From Tolypothrix sp. FACHB-123 (GTDB lineage Bacteria; Cyanobacteriota; Cyanobacteriia; Cyanobacteriales; Nostocaceae), in NCBI RefSeq assembly GCF_014697075.1, contig NZ_JACJRE010000004.1, positions 124,001 to 188,000 of the forward strand: DNA of 64,000 nt, in the 5' to 3' direction. Under the pieces are notes generated by a model, which was given only the letters and a program-made list of their open reading frames with translations, did not search any database and was not told the origin of the DNA. Below are positions 28,301 through 37,286 of the stretch, in pieces. The translations under genes were made by a program, and so were the position numbers. Each line of letters begins with the position of its first letter. Positions within the stretch are counted from its first letter, which is position 1.

Positions 28301-29038
28301 TTGTTTTGTAATAACATGTTTGCGATACAGCAGAATCCCCACAACTGGATTCTCAACTTTAAATTGCTGTTGATACCAAGATAAATAGTCTTTTGGTGAT
28401 GCAAAAAAACCTTGATAATCTGGGTGCAATAAACCCATATTTGGCGTTTCCACAGGCGCAGGAATATCGCCAATCTTTAAACCTAAATATTTTTCCGCCA
28501 GCGTCCAGAATAATGACGCAACATTATCTGCGCCGCCAGCATTCCAATAACCGTAGATAATTAGCCAGTTGCGTAAATCCTGGACTTTTTGCACTGGCAC
28601 ATATTTGAGTAATTTCGGACCTACCTTTAAAAAGCTAATATAACCAGCGAGTTTATCTTCTTCTCTACCATTACTAAATTTATCGAGAATAAATTTTACT
28701 GGTTTGGGCATACCTTTGGGTTTATCGCCAATAGCAAAATCGCCCAGCTTAGTTAAACTCATCAATTCCAAAGCCGACTCGAACACCAAGCGAATGGGAA
28801 TTTTCGAGATGCGATCGCGCAGCCACATAACTTGGTCATAATCAAATAGTAAGCTGCCAAAAAATACCTCAGCATCTTGGAGTGCGGCTTCTACTTCCTG
28901 GCGCTTAGTGGTAATATCGCGATCGCTAAACACTCGAATATCCAAATCTAAACAGCGAGAGTTAGCTAAAAAAGCCGCTTTCCTATACAAGTCAGCGTTA
29001 AAGGATTCAAACCCAGCAATCAAGACGATGCGTTTCAT
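25385..29038 (-). CDS. Magnesium-chelatase H-subunit paralogue (CobN/ChlH family)
   Basis: The protein is 1217 residues, about 110 shorter than canonical cyanobacterial ChlH. It opens with the ChlH-type N-domain (RIVLIAGFESFNADLYRKAA, RLVFESALELMSLTKLGDF). It continues with the CobN/Mg-chelatase core (VHFGMHGTVEWLPGSPLG, ILAKRRGYGVLISHNVPPYG, TVAVMLWGLDAIKTKGESL) and ends ANPEAFRNIIGRMLEAHGRG, as in ChlH. The family inserts Mg or Co into tetrapyrroles together with AAA+ partners, none of which is nearby. It could be a second Mg-chelatase large subunit or serve another metal. Residues about 772-782 (EPQRRREHREE) are coded by a dispersed repeat. Confidence 0.85.
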   Translation of the reverse strand: MKRIVLIAGFESFNADLYRKAAFLANSRCLDLDIRVFSDRDITTKRQEVEAALQDAEVFFGSLLFDYDQVMWLRDRISKIPIRLVFESALELMSLTKLGDFAIGDKPKGMPKPVKFILDKFSNGREEDKLAGYISFLKVGPKLLKYVPVQKVQDLRNWLIIYGYWNAGGADNVASLFWTLAEKYLGLKIGDIPAPVETPNMGLLHPDYQGFFASPKDYLSWYQQQFKVENPVVGILLYRKHVITKQQYIPQLIKRFEAAGLIPLPIFINGVEGHVAVRDWMTTDYEIQQRELGNIETLSLSKEAVKVDAVVSTIGFPLVGGPAGSMEAGRQVEVAKRILTAKNVPYFVAAPLLIQDIHSWTRQGIGGLQSVVLYALPELDGAIDTVPLGGLVGEDIYLIPERVQRLIGRVKSWINLRQKSASERKIAIILYGFPPGYGAVGTAALLNVPRSLLKFLNALKAQGYTIGDLPDDGEELIRWVKEADESINEGEKDKIPASVNVRTLEKWLGYLRISRIEKQWKSLTGTGIKTYGDEFQIGGVQLGNIWIGVQPPLGLQGDPMRLMFERDLTPHPQYAAFYKWLQNEFQADAVVHFGMHGTVEWLPGSPLGNTGYSWSDILLGDIPNLYIYAANNPSESILAKRRGYGVLISHNVPPYGRAGLYKELLALRDLISEYREDPKKNYVLQEGICQKIVDTGLDVDCPLEDAKRLGIAFSYENVRMFSAHVFDDYLVRLYEYLQVLEGRLFSSGLHVLGEEPDEEKLAGYLEAYFGNEPQRRREHREEEEEIRDLLMQSRDELGNLLRGLNGEYIPPAPGGDLLRDGPGVLPTGRNIHALDPYRMPSPAAYERGREIAQKIIAQHLQEHGKYPETVAVMLWGLDAIKTKGESLGILLELVGAEPVKEGTGRIVRYELKPLADVGHPRIDVLGNLSGIFRDSFVNIIELLDDLFQRAVEIEESEAENFIRKHALALKAQGVENVSARLFSNPAGDFGSLVNDQVVDGNWESGEELGNTWQSRNVFSYGRQDKGQARPEVLNTLLKTSDRIVQEIDSVEYGITDIQEYYANTGGLKKAAEKQRGKKITTSFVESFSKDTTPRNLDDLLRMEYRTKLVNPKWAQAMANQGSGGAFEISQRMTALIGWGGTADFTDDWVYDQAADTYALDAEMAEKLRKANPEAFRNIIGRMLEAHGRGFWQADKDKLDKLRQLYELTDEELEGVTV

Positions 29039-29166
29039 GCAGTAAGCTACAAAATATGTCTTTATCTTGATCTTAATTCGCCTTTCAAGCTAAAACCTGA
29101 CACTGTTGAGTTAAAGGGATATTTCTAGGTAAATTGGCGATCAGTTAGGTAGACGAAGTGATTATC

Positions 29167-29198
29167 CCCAATGCCCCATGCCCCATGCCCCATGCCCA
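29167..29198. repeat. Heptamer tandem repeat (CCATGCC)n
   Basis: Four CCCATGC units lie between the SGNH hydrolase stop and the upstream end of the ChlH-paralogue gene. It is the same class as arrays at 37196-37220, 42039-42060, 48397-48415 and 49636-49670. Confidence 0.8.
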
Positions 29199-29199
29199 A

Positions 29200-30810
29200 T
29201 TAATAATTACTATTGAGCATATTACTCAAAATATTAAAATTCTTGTCCAAACCACCAATAATATCTTTCAGACTAAGTAAATTTTTCGGCGGGCGAGAAA
29301 CTAACGAATCCAACTTAATCAAGTTTTGGAAATTCACCTTAATCTCTCCCTGACGTTCAGTTTTACTATCCAGTTGATAAAACTTCACCCCAGCCAATTG
29401 CATAATTTTAATCAATTCTTGGGCAATAATCCCATAGCCAATAGTTGTTGGATGAATCCCATCTAAAGAGAATAACCCGCCTTGGGTGCGCCCATTCGGC
29501 CCGGCTAGCAGAAACCGCGAATCAGGTACGGGCTTTAACGCTTGTAGTTCTGGCGGTAATGGGTAAGCACCGCCCACTTCATCCCACCATACGGGTTTAG
29601 CTGTGGGGTCTTGTAAAAAACGCCGGGATGCTAACCTATCTAATAATCCCGCCATTTCAAATAAATACCAATCCCTACCTTCAGTGCGTGCCTGACGTAC
29701 CGCATCAGTTATATAGTCGTTATATTGATCAATGGCGCTATCAATTGCTCTCGCTTCCTGTTGTGTCAAATTTGGGTGTTTCTTGGGGTCAAAGTCTTTA
29801 TCTTGTATCCAGGGTAAAGTGTAGTAAGGAAAATATCGCGAACCTGGCTTTACTTTGTGATCCACACCACGAGCAAACGGCACAATTGTAATATGGGGCA
29901 CTGTACCAAAAATTACATGACGGGCGCGGATTTTTTTTACTTCAGCCACTAACTCATCGAGTTCGGCTTTAAAGTGAATCGGACGCCAAACCGTATATTT
30001 ATCGTTAATTTCCATATCCGCATAGTCATTATCACTCCAGACAACGCTAAACGTCAGAATAGTGCCTAAAGCGTTATTTGCACCCACAATTACAATCAGC
30101 GTTTCAATTCCTTCTGTATCTGGCGTACCTTCTTCACCTAACGCTGCGGCTGCTTGCACTGGGGAAAGTGCTACACCATTGCTATCCCGTGCGGAATTTA
30201 ATACCCTAATCGCCGCCCGGTCATTATGATTTTCCACTATTAACCGCAAAAAATCATCCTTGGGAGGTTGCTTTTTTACCATGTTGATACAAATATCTGC
30301 ATTCCGCGATATTGTATTTCGCAAATCCCAGCCATAAACTGCAAGATTATGGTTGATTCCTTGGTGAATTGGGAATAAGGAACCGTCACCTCGTTCCCAA
30401 TAGTTTTCGTTAATATCTAAATATTGGCGGATAAATAAGGCTGCATTAACAAACTCTAAGGGATTAATATTAGAACCAAATTTTTTATCTAAATCATGGG
30501 CTAAGCGTTCTACATTTAAAGGCAATCCATCTGTGGGACTTTGATAAGTAGGATAGCGAATTTCATTCCAACCTAATTCTTTAGCAATAATTGCTGGATA
30601 TGAAAGTTGCGTATTAAATATAGCGCCACTTTGAAAACCTTGGGTGATGGAATCTCCGATTGTTACTAACCTATTTTTCGGAGTTCCGGTTTTTGTAATA
30701 TTTACAGGAATGCCCAAAGTTGGATCTGTAATAGGTTTGCGTGGTTGCACAGAAATAACCACATCATTTGGAGTTTTGGAGTCTAATATAGAATTCGCTA
30801 GATTTGTCAT
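29200..30810 (-). CDS. SGNH/GDSL-family hydrolase
   Basis: The protein is 536 residues. Block I is RLVTIGDSITQGFQSG, with the nucleophile Ser in GDSIT around residue 52. Block III is IVIVGANNALGTIL, and the catalytic Asp-x-x-His is LDGIHPTTIGYGIIAQELI near residue 455. The family hydrolyses esters or lipids. There is no signal peptide, although a non-classical N-terminus is possible. The distance between blocks is larger than in small GDSL enzymes, so an inserted region of about 200 residues is present. Its substrate is unknown. Confidence 0.85.
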   Translation of the reverse strand: MTNLANSILDSKTPNDVVISVQPRKPITDPTLGIPVNITKTGTPKNRLVTIGDSITQGFQSGAIFNTQLSYPAIIAKELGWNEIRYPTYQSPTDGLPLNVERLAHDLDKKFGSNINPLEFVNAALFIRQYLDINENYWERGDGSLFPIHQGINHNLAVYGWDLRNTISRNADICINMVKKQPPKDDFLRLIVENHNDRAAIRVLNSARDSNGVALSPVQAAAALGEEGTPDTEGIETLIVIVGANNALGTILTFSVVWSDNDYADMEINDKYTVWRPIHFKAELDELVAEVKKIRARHVIFGTVPHITIVPFARGVDHKVKPGSRYFPYYTLPWIQDKDFDPKKHPNLTQQEARAIDSAIDQYNDYITDAVRQARTEGRDWYLFEMAGLLDRLASRRFLQDPTAKPVWWDEVGGAYPLPPELQALKPVPDSRFLLAGPNGRTQGGLFSLDGIHPTTIGYGIIAQELIKIMQLAGVKFYQLDSKTERQGEIKVNFQNLIKLDSLVSRPPKNLLSLKDIIGGLDKNFNILSNMLNSNY

Positions 30811-30950
30811 GGCTTTCTAGTTTATTCAGCAATTAACTGAAAATAGAATACTTTGATTAAGGTAATTTATAGCGTGTATAGACATAAATCTCTACTTTGT
30901 TGGGCGATGCTATAAATACTTATTCCCATGCAAATTATCTGGCGCATTCA

Positions 30951-31008
30951 TATATTCTAGAGGGCAAGGCATTGCCTTGCCCCTACCATCTGTCGTATTG
31001 TTTTTGCA
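30951..31008. repeat. Dispersed palindromic element, second copy
   Basis: TATATTCTAGAGGGCAAGGC, TTGCCTTGCCCCTACC and GTATTGTTTTT follow the same order as the element at 10662-10720. It lies next to a MITE upstream of the SGNH hydrolase gene. Confidence 0.65.
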
Positions 31009-31013
31009 AATAG

Positions 31014-31187
31014 ATTATATGCCAATACGGTTCAGTTAAGGATAAATTGTAGGTTGGGTTGTAGCTTGCTTCCCGAAGGGTACGAAGTGAAACCCAACAA
31101 ACCCCCGGAAATGTTGGGTTTCGTTCCTCAACCCAACCTACGCATTTTCAGGTTTTTGGCGCTAACTGAACGGTATTGGATTATATG
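31014..31187. mobile_element. MITE with 8-bp target duplication (copy 1)
   Basis: The 158-bp element is 31022-31179. Termini CCAATACGGTTCAGTTA and TAACTGAACGGTATTGG are inverted repeats with one mismatch. Both ends are flanked by the 8-bp direct repeat ATTATATG (31014-31021 and 31180-31187). The inside is itself palindromic (TAGGTTGGGTT / AACCCAACCTA). A longer relative with the same termini lies at 35757-36133. There is no transposase; it would need one in trans. Confidence 0.85.
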
Positions 31188-31241
31188 CATCTTTATATTA
31201 AATTAATCTAATAGCGATAAATCAAACCATGAAATTACGCT

Positions 31242-33404
31242 TTATTTGCGGTTTTCCCGTCGCCATTTTCCCCTAACTAAGCGAATTTCATCATAAGTAT
31301 AATTCTCTCCCAACTGCTCGCGAATTGGTGTGAGGGCAATATCGCCAAGAACTTCTAAAACTTGCCAAATTTTCTTTTGTCGTTCTAAAGGAACTAACTG
31401 ATTTAAATCTACTGGTTGGTTTTTGGCAATTAAGTCTTCAAGATGGCGGATAATTGTTGTCGGGCGAACATTTCTTTTTTGAGCGATTTCTTCAACACTC
31501 AAACCTCTTTGATGTAAGAGTAATGTAGCTAGTTCGGTGTCAGAAGGTAAGGAATTTCTCACCACTGGGTGAGAATTATCTGGCGGATCTATTAAACCTT
31601 GTTCTTGACGATAGGCGCGAATTTCACCGAGAAACTTTTCTCCATATTGGGCTAGTTTATGACTACCCACACCGGAAAGTTTAGCAAATTCAGTTAAATT
31701 TCTCGGTTGTACTTGCGCCATTAATTTCAAGGTGGAATCTTGGAAAACTACGTAAGGCGCTACAGATTGTTCATCAGCGAGTTGTTTACGCAGCGATCGC
31801 AATCTTTGCATTAACAGTTCCGCATCCGCAGCTTTTTCGCTTCCCTCTTCCCAAGTAATCTTTTGCACTGTAGGAACAGCCAAGCTAACTGTGCGCTGTC
31901 GGCGCATGACTTCCCAACTCAAGGCGTTCAGTTTCAAGACGGAATAGCCATCGCTGGTTTGTTCTAATAAACCTTGATGTAAAAGCGATCGCCCTAGCAT
32001 TCGCCATTCATCCACAGTTCTATCTTTACCAATCCCGTATGTAGACAGCTTATCGTGTTCGTTTTGAATAATTTTCTGACTTTTCCCACCCCTTAACACA
32101 TCAATAATGTGCAACATCCCAAATCTTTCTTTACAACGCGCCACGCAAGATAAGAATTTCATCGCTTCAATTGTCCAATCTTGCATTGGTTTGGGATAGC
32201 GACAATTGTCACAGTTACCGCAATTTCCCGGAAAGCGTTCACCAAAATAACTTAACTGAATTGTCCGCCGACAGTCTGTACCCTCGGCGTAATCTATCAT
32301 TTGTCTTAATTGTTGTTTGGCGATTAACTGTTCTTGCGGATCGGTTTTTTGCTCAATACTCCATTCAATTGTTTTAATATCACCAAAACTAAAAAAGATT
32401 GTACAGCGCGATGGTTCTCCATCTCTGCCCGCTCGCCCTGATTCTTGATAGTAACTTTCTAAATTTCTGGGTATATCAAAGTGAACTACTAACCGCACAT
32501 CTGGTTTATTAATTCCCATCCCAAAGGCGATAGTCGCAACCATAACTCGCGCATCATCGCGAATAAATCGCGTTTGATTTTTGCTGCGTTCATCATCAGG
32601 TAAGCCAGCATGATAAGCTAAAGCAGAAATTTTATCTTTTTGCAGTTTGAAAGTCAGTTCTTCAACTTTTTTGCGCGTTAAACAATAAACAATTACTGCA
32701 CCTGTAGTATCCCGAATTAATTCTAATAACTCTGCATAAGCAGATTTATTTTTCGCCCGGACTTCATAATAAAGATTTTGGCGATTAAAGCTAGCAATGT
32801 GGATACTCGGTTGCTTTAAAGCTAATTGTTGGATGATATCACCCCGGACGCGATCGGTAGCTGTGGCGGTTAGGGCTACAGTGGGAACTTGAGGATAACG
32901 TTTGCGCACAGATCGTAATTGGCGGTACTCTGGGCGGAAGTCGTGTCCCCACTCCGAGACGCAGTGCGCTTCATCAATTGCAAAAGTAGAAATCCCCATT
33001 TGGTGATTAACTAAATCGAGAAAGGGGAGAAATCTTTCACTGAGAAGCCTTTCTGGAGCGACATAGAGTAATTTTACTTTACCTGCAAGGATGGCTTCTT
33101 CCCGCGATCGCACTTGATAAGCATTCAAACTACTATTGAGGAACGTAGCCGAGATATTATTATTACGCAGCGATTCTACTTGATCTTGCATCAAAGCAAT
33201 CAACGGCGACACCACCACAGTTAAACCCTTCTTTAACAGCGCTGGTAGCTGAAAGCACAAAGACTTACCACCACCCGTAGGCATCACCACCAACAAATCC
33301 CGATTTTGCAGCGCATCTTCGATAATTTGCCGTTGTCCCGGACGAAATCGGTCATAACCGAAGTGATATTTTAGCGCTTGTTCGAGATTGGGATACTGAA
33401 GCAT
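31242..33404 (-). CDS. recQ: ATP-dependent DNA helicase RecQ
   Basis: The protein is 720 residues, full RecQ architecture. Walker A is MPTGGGKS (41-48) and the DEAH box is 144-147 ([19 protein letters not shown]). Helicase domain 2 has GRAGRDG; the zinc site has [19 protein letters not shown]. Winged-helix RQC, HRDC (around 525-600, [17 protein letters not shown]) and a C-terminal helix-turn-helix ([20 protein letters not shown]) follow. It unwinds DNA 3' to 5' in recombination and replication-fork repair. The start ATG at 33404 is the first in frame. Confidence 0.97.
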   Translation of the reverse strand: MLQYPNLEQALKYHFGYDRFRPGQRQIIEDALQNRDLLVVMPTGGGKSLCFQLPALLKKGLTVVVSPLIALMQDQVESLRNNNISATFLNSSLNAYQVRSREEAILAGKVKLLYVAPERLLSERFLPFLDLVNHQMGISTFAIDEAHCVSEWGHDFRPEYRQLRSVRKRYPQVPTVALTATATDRVRGDIIQQLALKQPSIHIASFNRQNLYYEVRAKNKSAYAELLELIRDTTGAVIVYCLTRKKVEELTFKLQKDKISALAYHAGLPDDERSKNQTRFIRDDARVMVATIAFGMGINKPDVRLVVHFDIPRNLESYYQESGRAGRDGEPSRCTIFFSFGDIKTIEWSIEQKTDPQEQLIAKQQLRQMIDYAEGTDCRRTIQLSYFGERFPGNCGNCDNCRYPKPMQDWTIEAMKFLSCVARCKERFGMLHIIDVLRGGKSQKIIQNEHDKLSTYGIGKDRTVDEWRMLGRSLLHQGLLEQTSDGYSVLKLNALSWEVMRRQRTVSLAVPTVQKITWEEGSEKAADAELLMQRLRSLRKQLADEQSVAPYVVFQDSTLKLMAQVQPRNLTEFAKLSGVGSHKLAQYGEKFLGEIRAYRQEQGLIDPPDNSHPVVRNSLPSDTELATLLLHQRGLSVEEIAQKRNVRPTTIIRHLEDLIAKNQPVDLNQLVPLERQKKIWQVLEVLGDIALTPIREQLGENYTYDEIRLVRGKWRRENRK

Positions 33405-33612
33405 AGCGATCGCTTTTTCTGTAGCCTGCTGCGTGAGTTGTTATGATAACAGGATTTTAGCAATCTGGATGGTGAAAAGCGATTAGGAGTTAGAAGAGAA
33501 GCGAAGGCTTCCCGACTCAGGCCAATGGTGCTATTGCAGCGTCAAGGCTTTTCCTAAAATCGCTGCTGTTGCTAGCTTGCTTCAAATCGGATTTATCTGG
33601 AAAACCTCTGTC

Positions 33613-33674
33613 CAAACCTCTCTCCTACAAGGAGAGAGGTTTGAATTCTCCCCCTTCCCTAACAGGGAAGGGGG
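33613..33674. repeat. Pair of perfect hairpins (dispersed repeat)
   Basis: CAAACCTCTCTCC/GGAGAGAGGTTTG (33613-33643) is followed by CCCCCTTCCCT/AGGGAAGGGGG (33650-33674). This double hairpin resembles a dispersed repeat seen in many cyanobacterial genomes. It lies between the recQ start region and the 3' end of the repeat-protein gene. Confidence 0.75.
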
Positions 33675-33725
33675 CTGGGGGGTTAGGTTTTGCGTTGGTT
33701 TTTCCACATAACGCGAAAAGTCAGT

Positions 33726-35306
33726 TTATATATTAGGGGTGTTGTCAATTACAGAGAAATTTGCCCCATACGGATCAGAAGGCCCAAAAGACTGTGGATA
33801 TGTCAAACCACCAGACAAAACAGTTATATCTCCTTTTTTAAACTCAACGCTCTTGAAAGCTCCTAGTTGTAATTGTGGGAAAATACCTGATGCGAGATTG
33901 CGATCGTAGCTTGTATTAGAGATTGTTCTCTGATCAATCAAACCATCAGCATTGAAATCAAATTCAGACACCGAAAGAGTTAGGTTACCTTTGTTGTCAT
34001 AAGTATTATTGGTGGTGGATCTGCTATCAATGATGCCATCAACATTGAAATCAGATTCAGACAGCGAAAGAGTTAGGTTACCTTTCTTGTCATAAGTATT
34101 ATTGGTGGTGGATCTGTTATCAATGATGCCATCACCATTGAAATCATCTTCAAAGACCGATTTGGTTAGGTTACCTTTGTTGTCATAAGTATTATTGGTG
34201 GTGGATCTGCTATCAATGATGCCATCAACATTGAAATCAGATTCAGACACCGAAAGAGTTAGGTTACCTTTTTTGTCATAGGTATTATTGGCAGTGAATC
34301 TGTTATCAATGATGCCATCACCATTGTTATCAGATTCAGACACTGATTTGGTCAGGTTACCTTTGTTGTCATAGGTATTATTGGTGGTGAATTTGTTATC
34401 AATGATGCCATCACCATTGTTATCAGATTCAGACACTGATTTGGTCAGGTTACCTTTGTTGTCATAGGTATTATTGCTGGTGAATCTGCTATCAATGATG
34501 CCATCACCATTGAAATCATTTTCAAACACTGATTTGGTCAGGTTACCTTTGCTGTCATAGGTATTATTGGCAGTGAATTTGTTATCAATGATGCCATCAC
34601 CATTGTTATCAGATTCAGACACTGATTTGGTGAGGTTACCTTTGCTGTCATAGGTATTATTGGTGGTGAATCTGCTATCAATGATGCCATCACCATTGAA
34701 ATCATCTTCAAACACTGATTTGGTGAGGTTACCTTTGCTGTCATAGGTATTATTGGTGGTGAATTTGCTATCAATGATGCCATCAGCATTGAAATCAGAT
34801 TCAGACAGCGATTTGGTCAGGTTACCTTTGCTGTCATAGGTATTATTGGTGGTGAATTTGTTATCAATGATGCCATCAGCATTGAAATCAGATTCAGACA
34901 GCGATTTGGTGAGGTTACCTTTGCTGTCATAGGTATTATTGGTGGTGAATTTGCTATCAATGATGCCATCAGCATTGAAATCAGATTCAGACAGTGATTT
35001 GGTCAGGTTACCTTTGCTGTCATAAGTATTATTGCTGATGGATCTGCTATCAATGATGCCATCACCATTGAAATCATCTTCAAAGACCGATTTGGTGAGG
35101 TTACCTTTGCTGTCATAAGTATTCTTGATGATGGATCTGCTATCAATGATGCCATCAGCATTGTTATCAAATTCAGACACTGAGCTAGTTAGGTTACCTT
35201 GGGTGTTATAAGTATTCTTGGTGGTGGATCTATAATCAATGATGCCATCACTATTGAAATCAGATTCAAAAGTAACAGATTCAGAAACAGGAGTATTTGA
35301 AGCCAT
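33726..35306 (-). CDS. Tandem 31-residue repeat protein with Ca-binding-like loops
   Basis: The protein is 526 residues and consists of 14 full and one partial 31-residue repeats, coded by 93-bp DNA repeats. Each unit has a D-x-N-x-D-G-x-I-D loop (DFNGDGIID, resembling dockerin or EF-hand calcium loops) and an NNTYDSKGNLTKS segment resembling the YD motif of RHS proteins. A non-repeat C-terminus of about 60 residues follows (FPQLQLGAFKSVEFKKGDIT). No signal peptide is seen, so export by a type I system or no export are both possible. The ATG at 35306 has a TGAGGT ribosome binding site at good spacing; an earlier TTG is in frame. The function is unknown; a surface or matrix protein is my inference. 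Confidence 0.8.
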   Translation of the reverse strand: MASNTPVSESVTFESDFNSDGIIDYRSTTKNTYNTQGNLTSSVSEFDNNADGIIDSRSIIKNTYDSKGNLTKSVFEDDFNGDGIIDSRSISNNTYDSKGNLTKSLSESDFNADGIIDSKFTTNNTYDSKGNLTKSLSESDFNADGIIDNKFTTNNTYDSKGNLTKSLSESDFNADGIIDSKFTTNNTYDSKGNLTKSVFEDDFNGDGIIDSRFTTNNTYDSKGNLTKSVSESDNNGDGIIDNKFTANNTYDSKGNLTKSVFENDFNGDGIIDSRFTSNNTYDNKGNLTKSVSESDNNGDGIIDNKFTTNNTYDNKGNLTKSVSESDNNGDGIIDNRFTANNTYDKKGNLTLSVSESDFNVDGIIDSRSTTNNTYDNKGNLTKSVFEDDFNGDGIIDNRSTTNNTYDKKGNLTLSLSESDFNVDGIIDSRSTTNNTYDNKGNLTLSVSEFDFNADGLIDQRTISNTSYDRNLASGIFPQLQLGAFKSVEFKKGDITVLSGGLTYPQSFGPSDPYGANFSVIDNTPNI

Positions 35307-35589
35307 AATTGCATACCTCAAAAAAGATTGAAATCAAATTAAGTAGTGATGAACGTAGCGACTCTGCTATGACCAGCCTGGTATCTCCTAAAAGTGTGAA
35401 TGCCCGGTGGTCACTTTATGCAAAATAAAAATCGAATTATCTAGTCAGAATGTAAGTTTAAGAAAGCAGTCCCAATAAAAAAATTTCATCACCATGCATG
35501 AAAGGGAGATGTGGTACCCTGCGGGTTCTGCTTCGCAGTAAGACTTCGCGGTAATCGAGTTTCGACTCCGCTCATGCCTTCTTTGGTCA

Positions 35590-35706
35590 ACTATAGGTAA
35601 TCAGTTTTACACACTGAGCTAGTTAGGTTACTTTTGCTGTCATAAGTATTGTTGGCAATGTGTTAGCGATCAACGATGCCATCAGTATTATAACCATACT
35701 CAGCAA
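35590..35706 (-). pseudogene. Degenerate satellite copy of the 93-bp protein repeat
   Basis: On the minus strand the sequence reads EYGYNTDGIVDR, a stop, then HIANNTYDSKSNLTSSV, clearly one unit of the adjacent repeat protein with a stop inside and changed calcium-loop residues. It lies about 290 bp upstream of the gene and shows that the array was once longer or has been copied. The rest of 35307-35748 has no gene. Confidence 0.75.
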
Positions 35707-35748
35707 TAAAATTGTCTGAATTTTTGGAAAAATATGCTTATATTTGAC

Positions 35749-36141
35749 GATATATAGCAATACGGTTCAGTTAGCGTCACAAATCTTAAAATGGCGTAGG
35801 TTGGGGAGCCACTGCGTTGGACGGGTTTCCCGGCTTGTTCGCCGGAGGCGTTCCCGCAGGGTAGCAAGTGGCGTTTGAGGAACGTAGACGCGGAGCGGTG
35901 AGGCATTGCGTTGGGCGGGTTCCCCGACTTGTTCGCTGAAAGCGTTCCCGAAGGGTAGCAACTGCCGTTAGCGAAGCGGTAGCGACGTTCGCGTAGCGTC
36001 TCCCCTTGGGAGAAGGAGCGTCACCCGAAGGGCTTCCCGTAGGGTAACCCAACATTTCCGGTCGCTTGTTGGGTTTCACTGCGTTCAACCCAACCTTGTA
36101 TCTTAGAAGAAGTGGTAGACTGAACCGTATTGCGATATATA
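35749..36141. mobile_element. MITE with 8-bp target duplication (copy 2, expanded)
   Basis: The 377-bp element is 35757-36133. Termini GCAATACGGTTCAGTTA and TAGACTGAACCGTATTGC match copy 1 at 31022-31179. The flanks are 8-bp direct repeats GATATATA (35749-35756 and 36134-36141). The right part AACCCAACATTTCCGG..TTGTTGGGTTT matches the core of copy 1. The left centre is an extra roughly 220-bp block of GC-rich palindromes (TTCCCGAAGGGTAGC, GTTCGCGTAGCGTCTCC). No transposase is coded; open frames here are by-products of the repeats. Confidence 0.85.
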
Positions 36142-36340
36142 GGGGTTATCAGTTAACTCCAATACACGCGACGATATAATTTTGTATTGCATCCAACCCA
36201 GAAGCGCTATTTTGACTGATATCATTCACGCTCTAGTTGATGTGTTCGTAGGAAACAAGCCTATGATCACAGGATTTTACCAATCTCTATGGAAAAAGGG
36301 ACGGTTGACTGTTGATTGTTGACGGTTGATGGTTGCCCAA

Positions 36341-37195
36341 TTACTCAAATACTACTGTCCGATTACCATAGACTAAGACACGGTTTTGTAAATGCGATCG
36401 CACTGCTCTGGCTAGTACAATCCTTTCTAAATCTTTGCCTTTTCTAATTAAATCTTCTACTGTATCCCGGTGGCTGACTCGCACTACATCCTGTTCAATA
36501 ATTGGCCCGGCGTCTAAATCTGTAGTTGCATAATGGGCGGTAGCACCGATAATTTTCACGCCCCGTTCAAAAGCGCGGTGGTAAGGATTTGCACCAATAA
36601 ATGCAGGTAAAAAAGAATGATGAATATTAATAATTTGCGGAAATTTAGTAATAAAATCTTCGCTGACAATTTGCATATATTTTGCCAATACAACTAAATC
36701 AATGTTGTACTGTTGCAGTAATTCTAATTGCTTAATTTCCTGCTCTGCTTTGTTTTCTTTGGTAATGGGAATATAGTGATAATCAATGCCAAATTGCTCG
36801 GCTATTGGTTGTAAACTCTTGTGGTTACTAATAATTAAAGGAATTTCCGCGATAAACTCCTTCGCCCGGTGTCGCCAAATTAAATCAAATAAACAATGGT
36901 CTTGACGACTCACCCAAATAGCAATTCGGGGTATAGTATCAGAAAAATGTAGTTCCCACTTAGCGCCCAAAGGTTGAGCGATCGCATTAAATGCCGGGCC
37001 GATTAAATCTCGTGGTAAATTAAACCCTGCTAATTGCCATTCAATCCGCGTGAGAAACAACCCCGCCGCAAAATCTGTATGCTGATCGGCATGGATAATA
37101 TTGCCACCATTCGAGTAGATAAAATTAGCAATTTTTGCCACCAACCCCCGTTGATCGGGACAAGAAATTAGCAATGTGGCTGTTGGATTAGTCAT
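36341..37195 (-). CDS. purU: Formyltetrahydrofolate deformylase
   Basis: The protein is 284 residues. An N-terminal ACT domain (TLLISCPDQRGLVAKIANFI) is followed by the formyltransferase-like domain with NIHHSFLPAFIGANPYHRAFERGV (catalytic His and Asn) and TDLDAGPIIEQDV (catalytic Asp). It hydrolyses 10-formyl-THF to formate and THF, balancing one-carbon pools. I take the ATG at 37195 (MTNPTATLL); the frame stays open 19 codons further, but that part (MPNAQCP) is coded by a heptamer repeat and is unlike the family. It is the last of five minus-strand genes but functionally unrelated to the four before it. Confidence 0.95.
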   Translation of the reverse strand: MTNPTATLLISCPDQRGLVAKIANFIYSNGGNIIHADQHTDFAAGLFLTRIEWQLAGFNLPRDLIGPAFNAIAQPLGAKWELHFSDTIPRIAIWVSRQDHCLFDLIWRHRAKEFIAEIPLIISNHKSLQPIAEQFGIDYHYIPITKENKAEQEIKQLELLQQYNIDLVVLAKYMQIVSEDFITKFPQIINIHHSFLPAFIGANPYHRAFERGVKIIGATAHYATTDLDAGPIIEQDVVRVSHRDTVEDLIRKGKDLERIVLARAVRSHLQNRVLVYGNRTVVFE

Positions 37196-37283
37196 GGGGC
37201 ATTGAGCATTGGGCATTGGGCATTTGTCACTTGTTAAGAAGCGAACCGTCAACAGTCAACAGTCAACAGTCAACCGTCAACAT
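37196..37283. repeat. Two heptamer arrays between purU and the DUF4340 gene
   Basis: (GGGCATT)n at 37197-37220 and (CAACAGT)n at 37247-37283. The first abuts the purU start codon, so it forms the purU leader. Confidence 0.8.
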
Positions 37284-37286
37284 CAA

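Noticed and set aside
35700-36088. Several minus-strand open frames rich in Arg, Pro and Ala
   Set aside because: They lie within the expanded MITE and translate GC-rich palindromic repeats.
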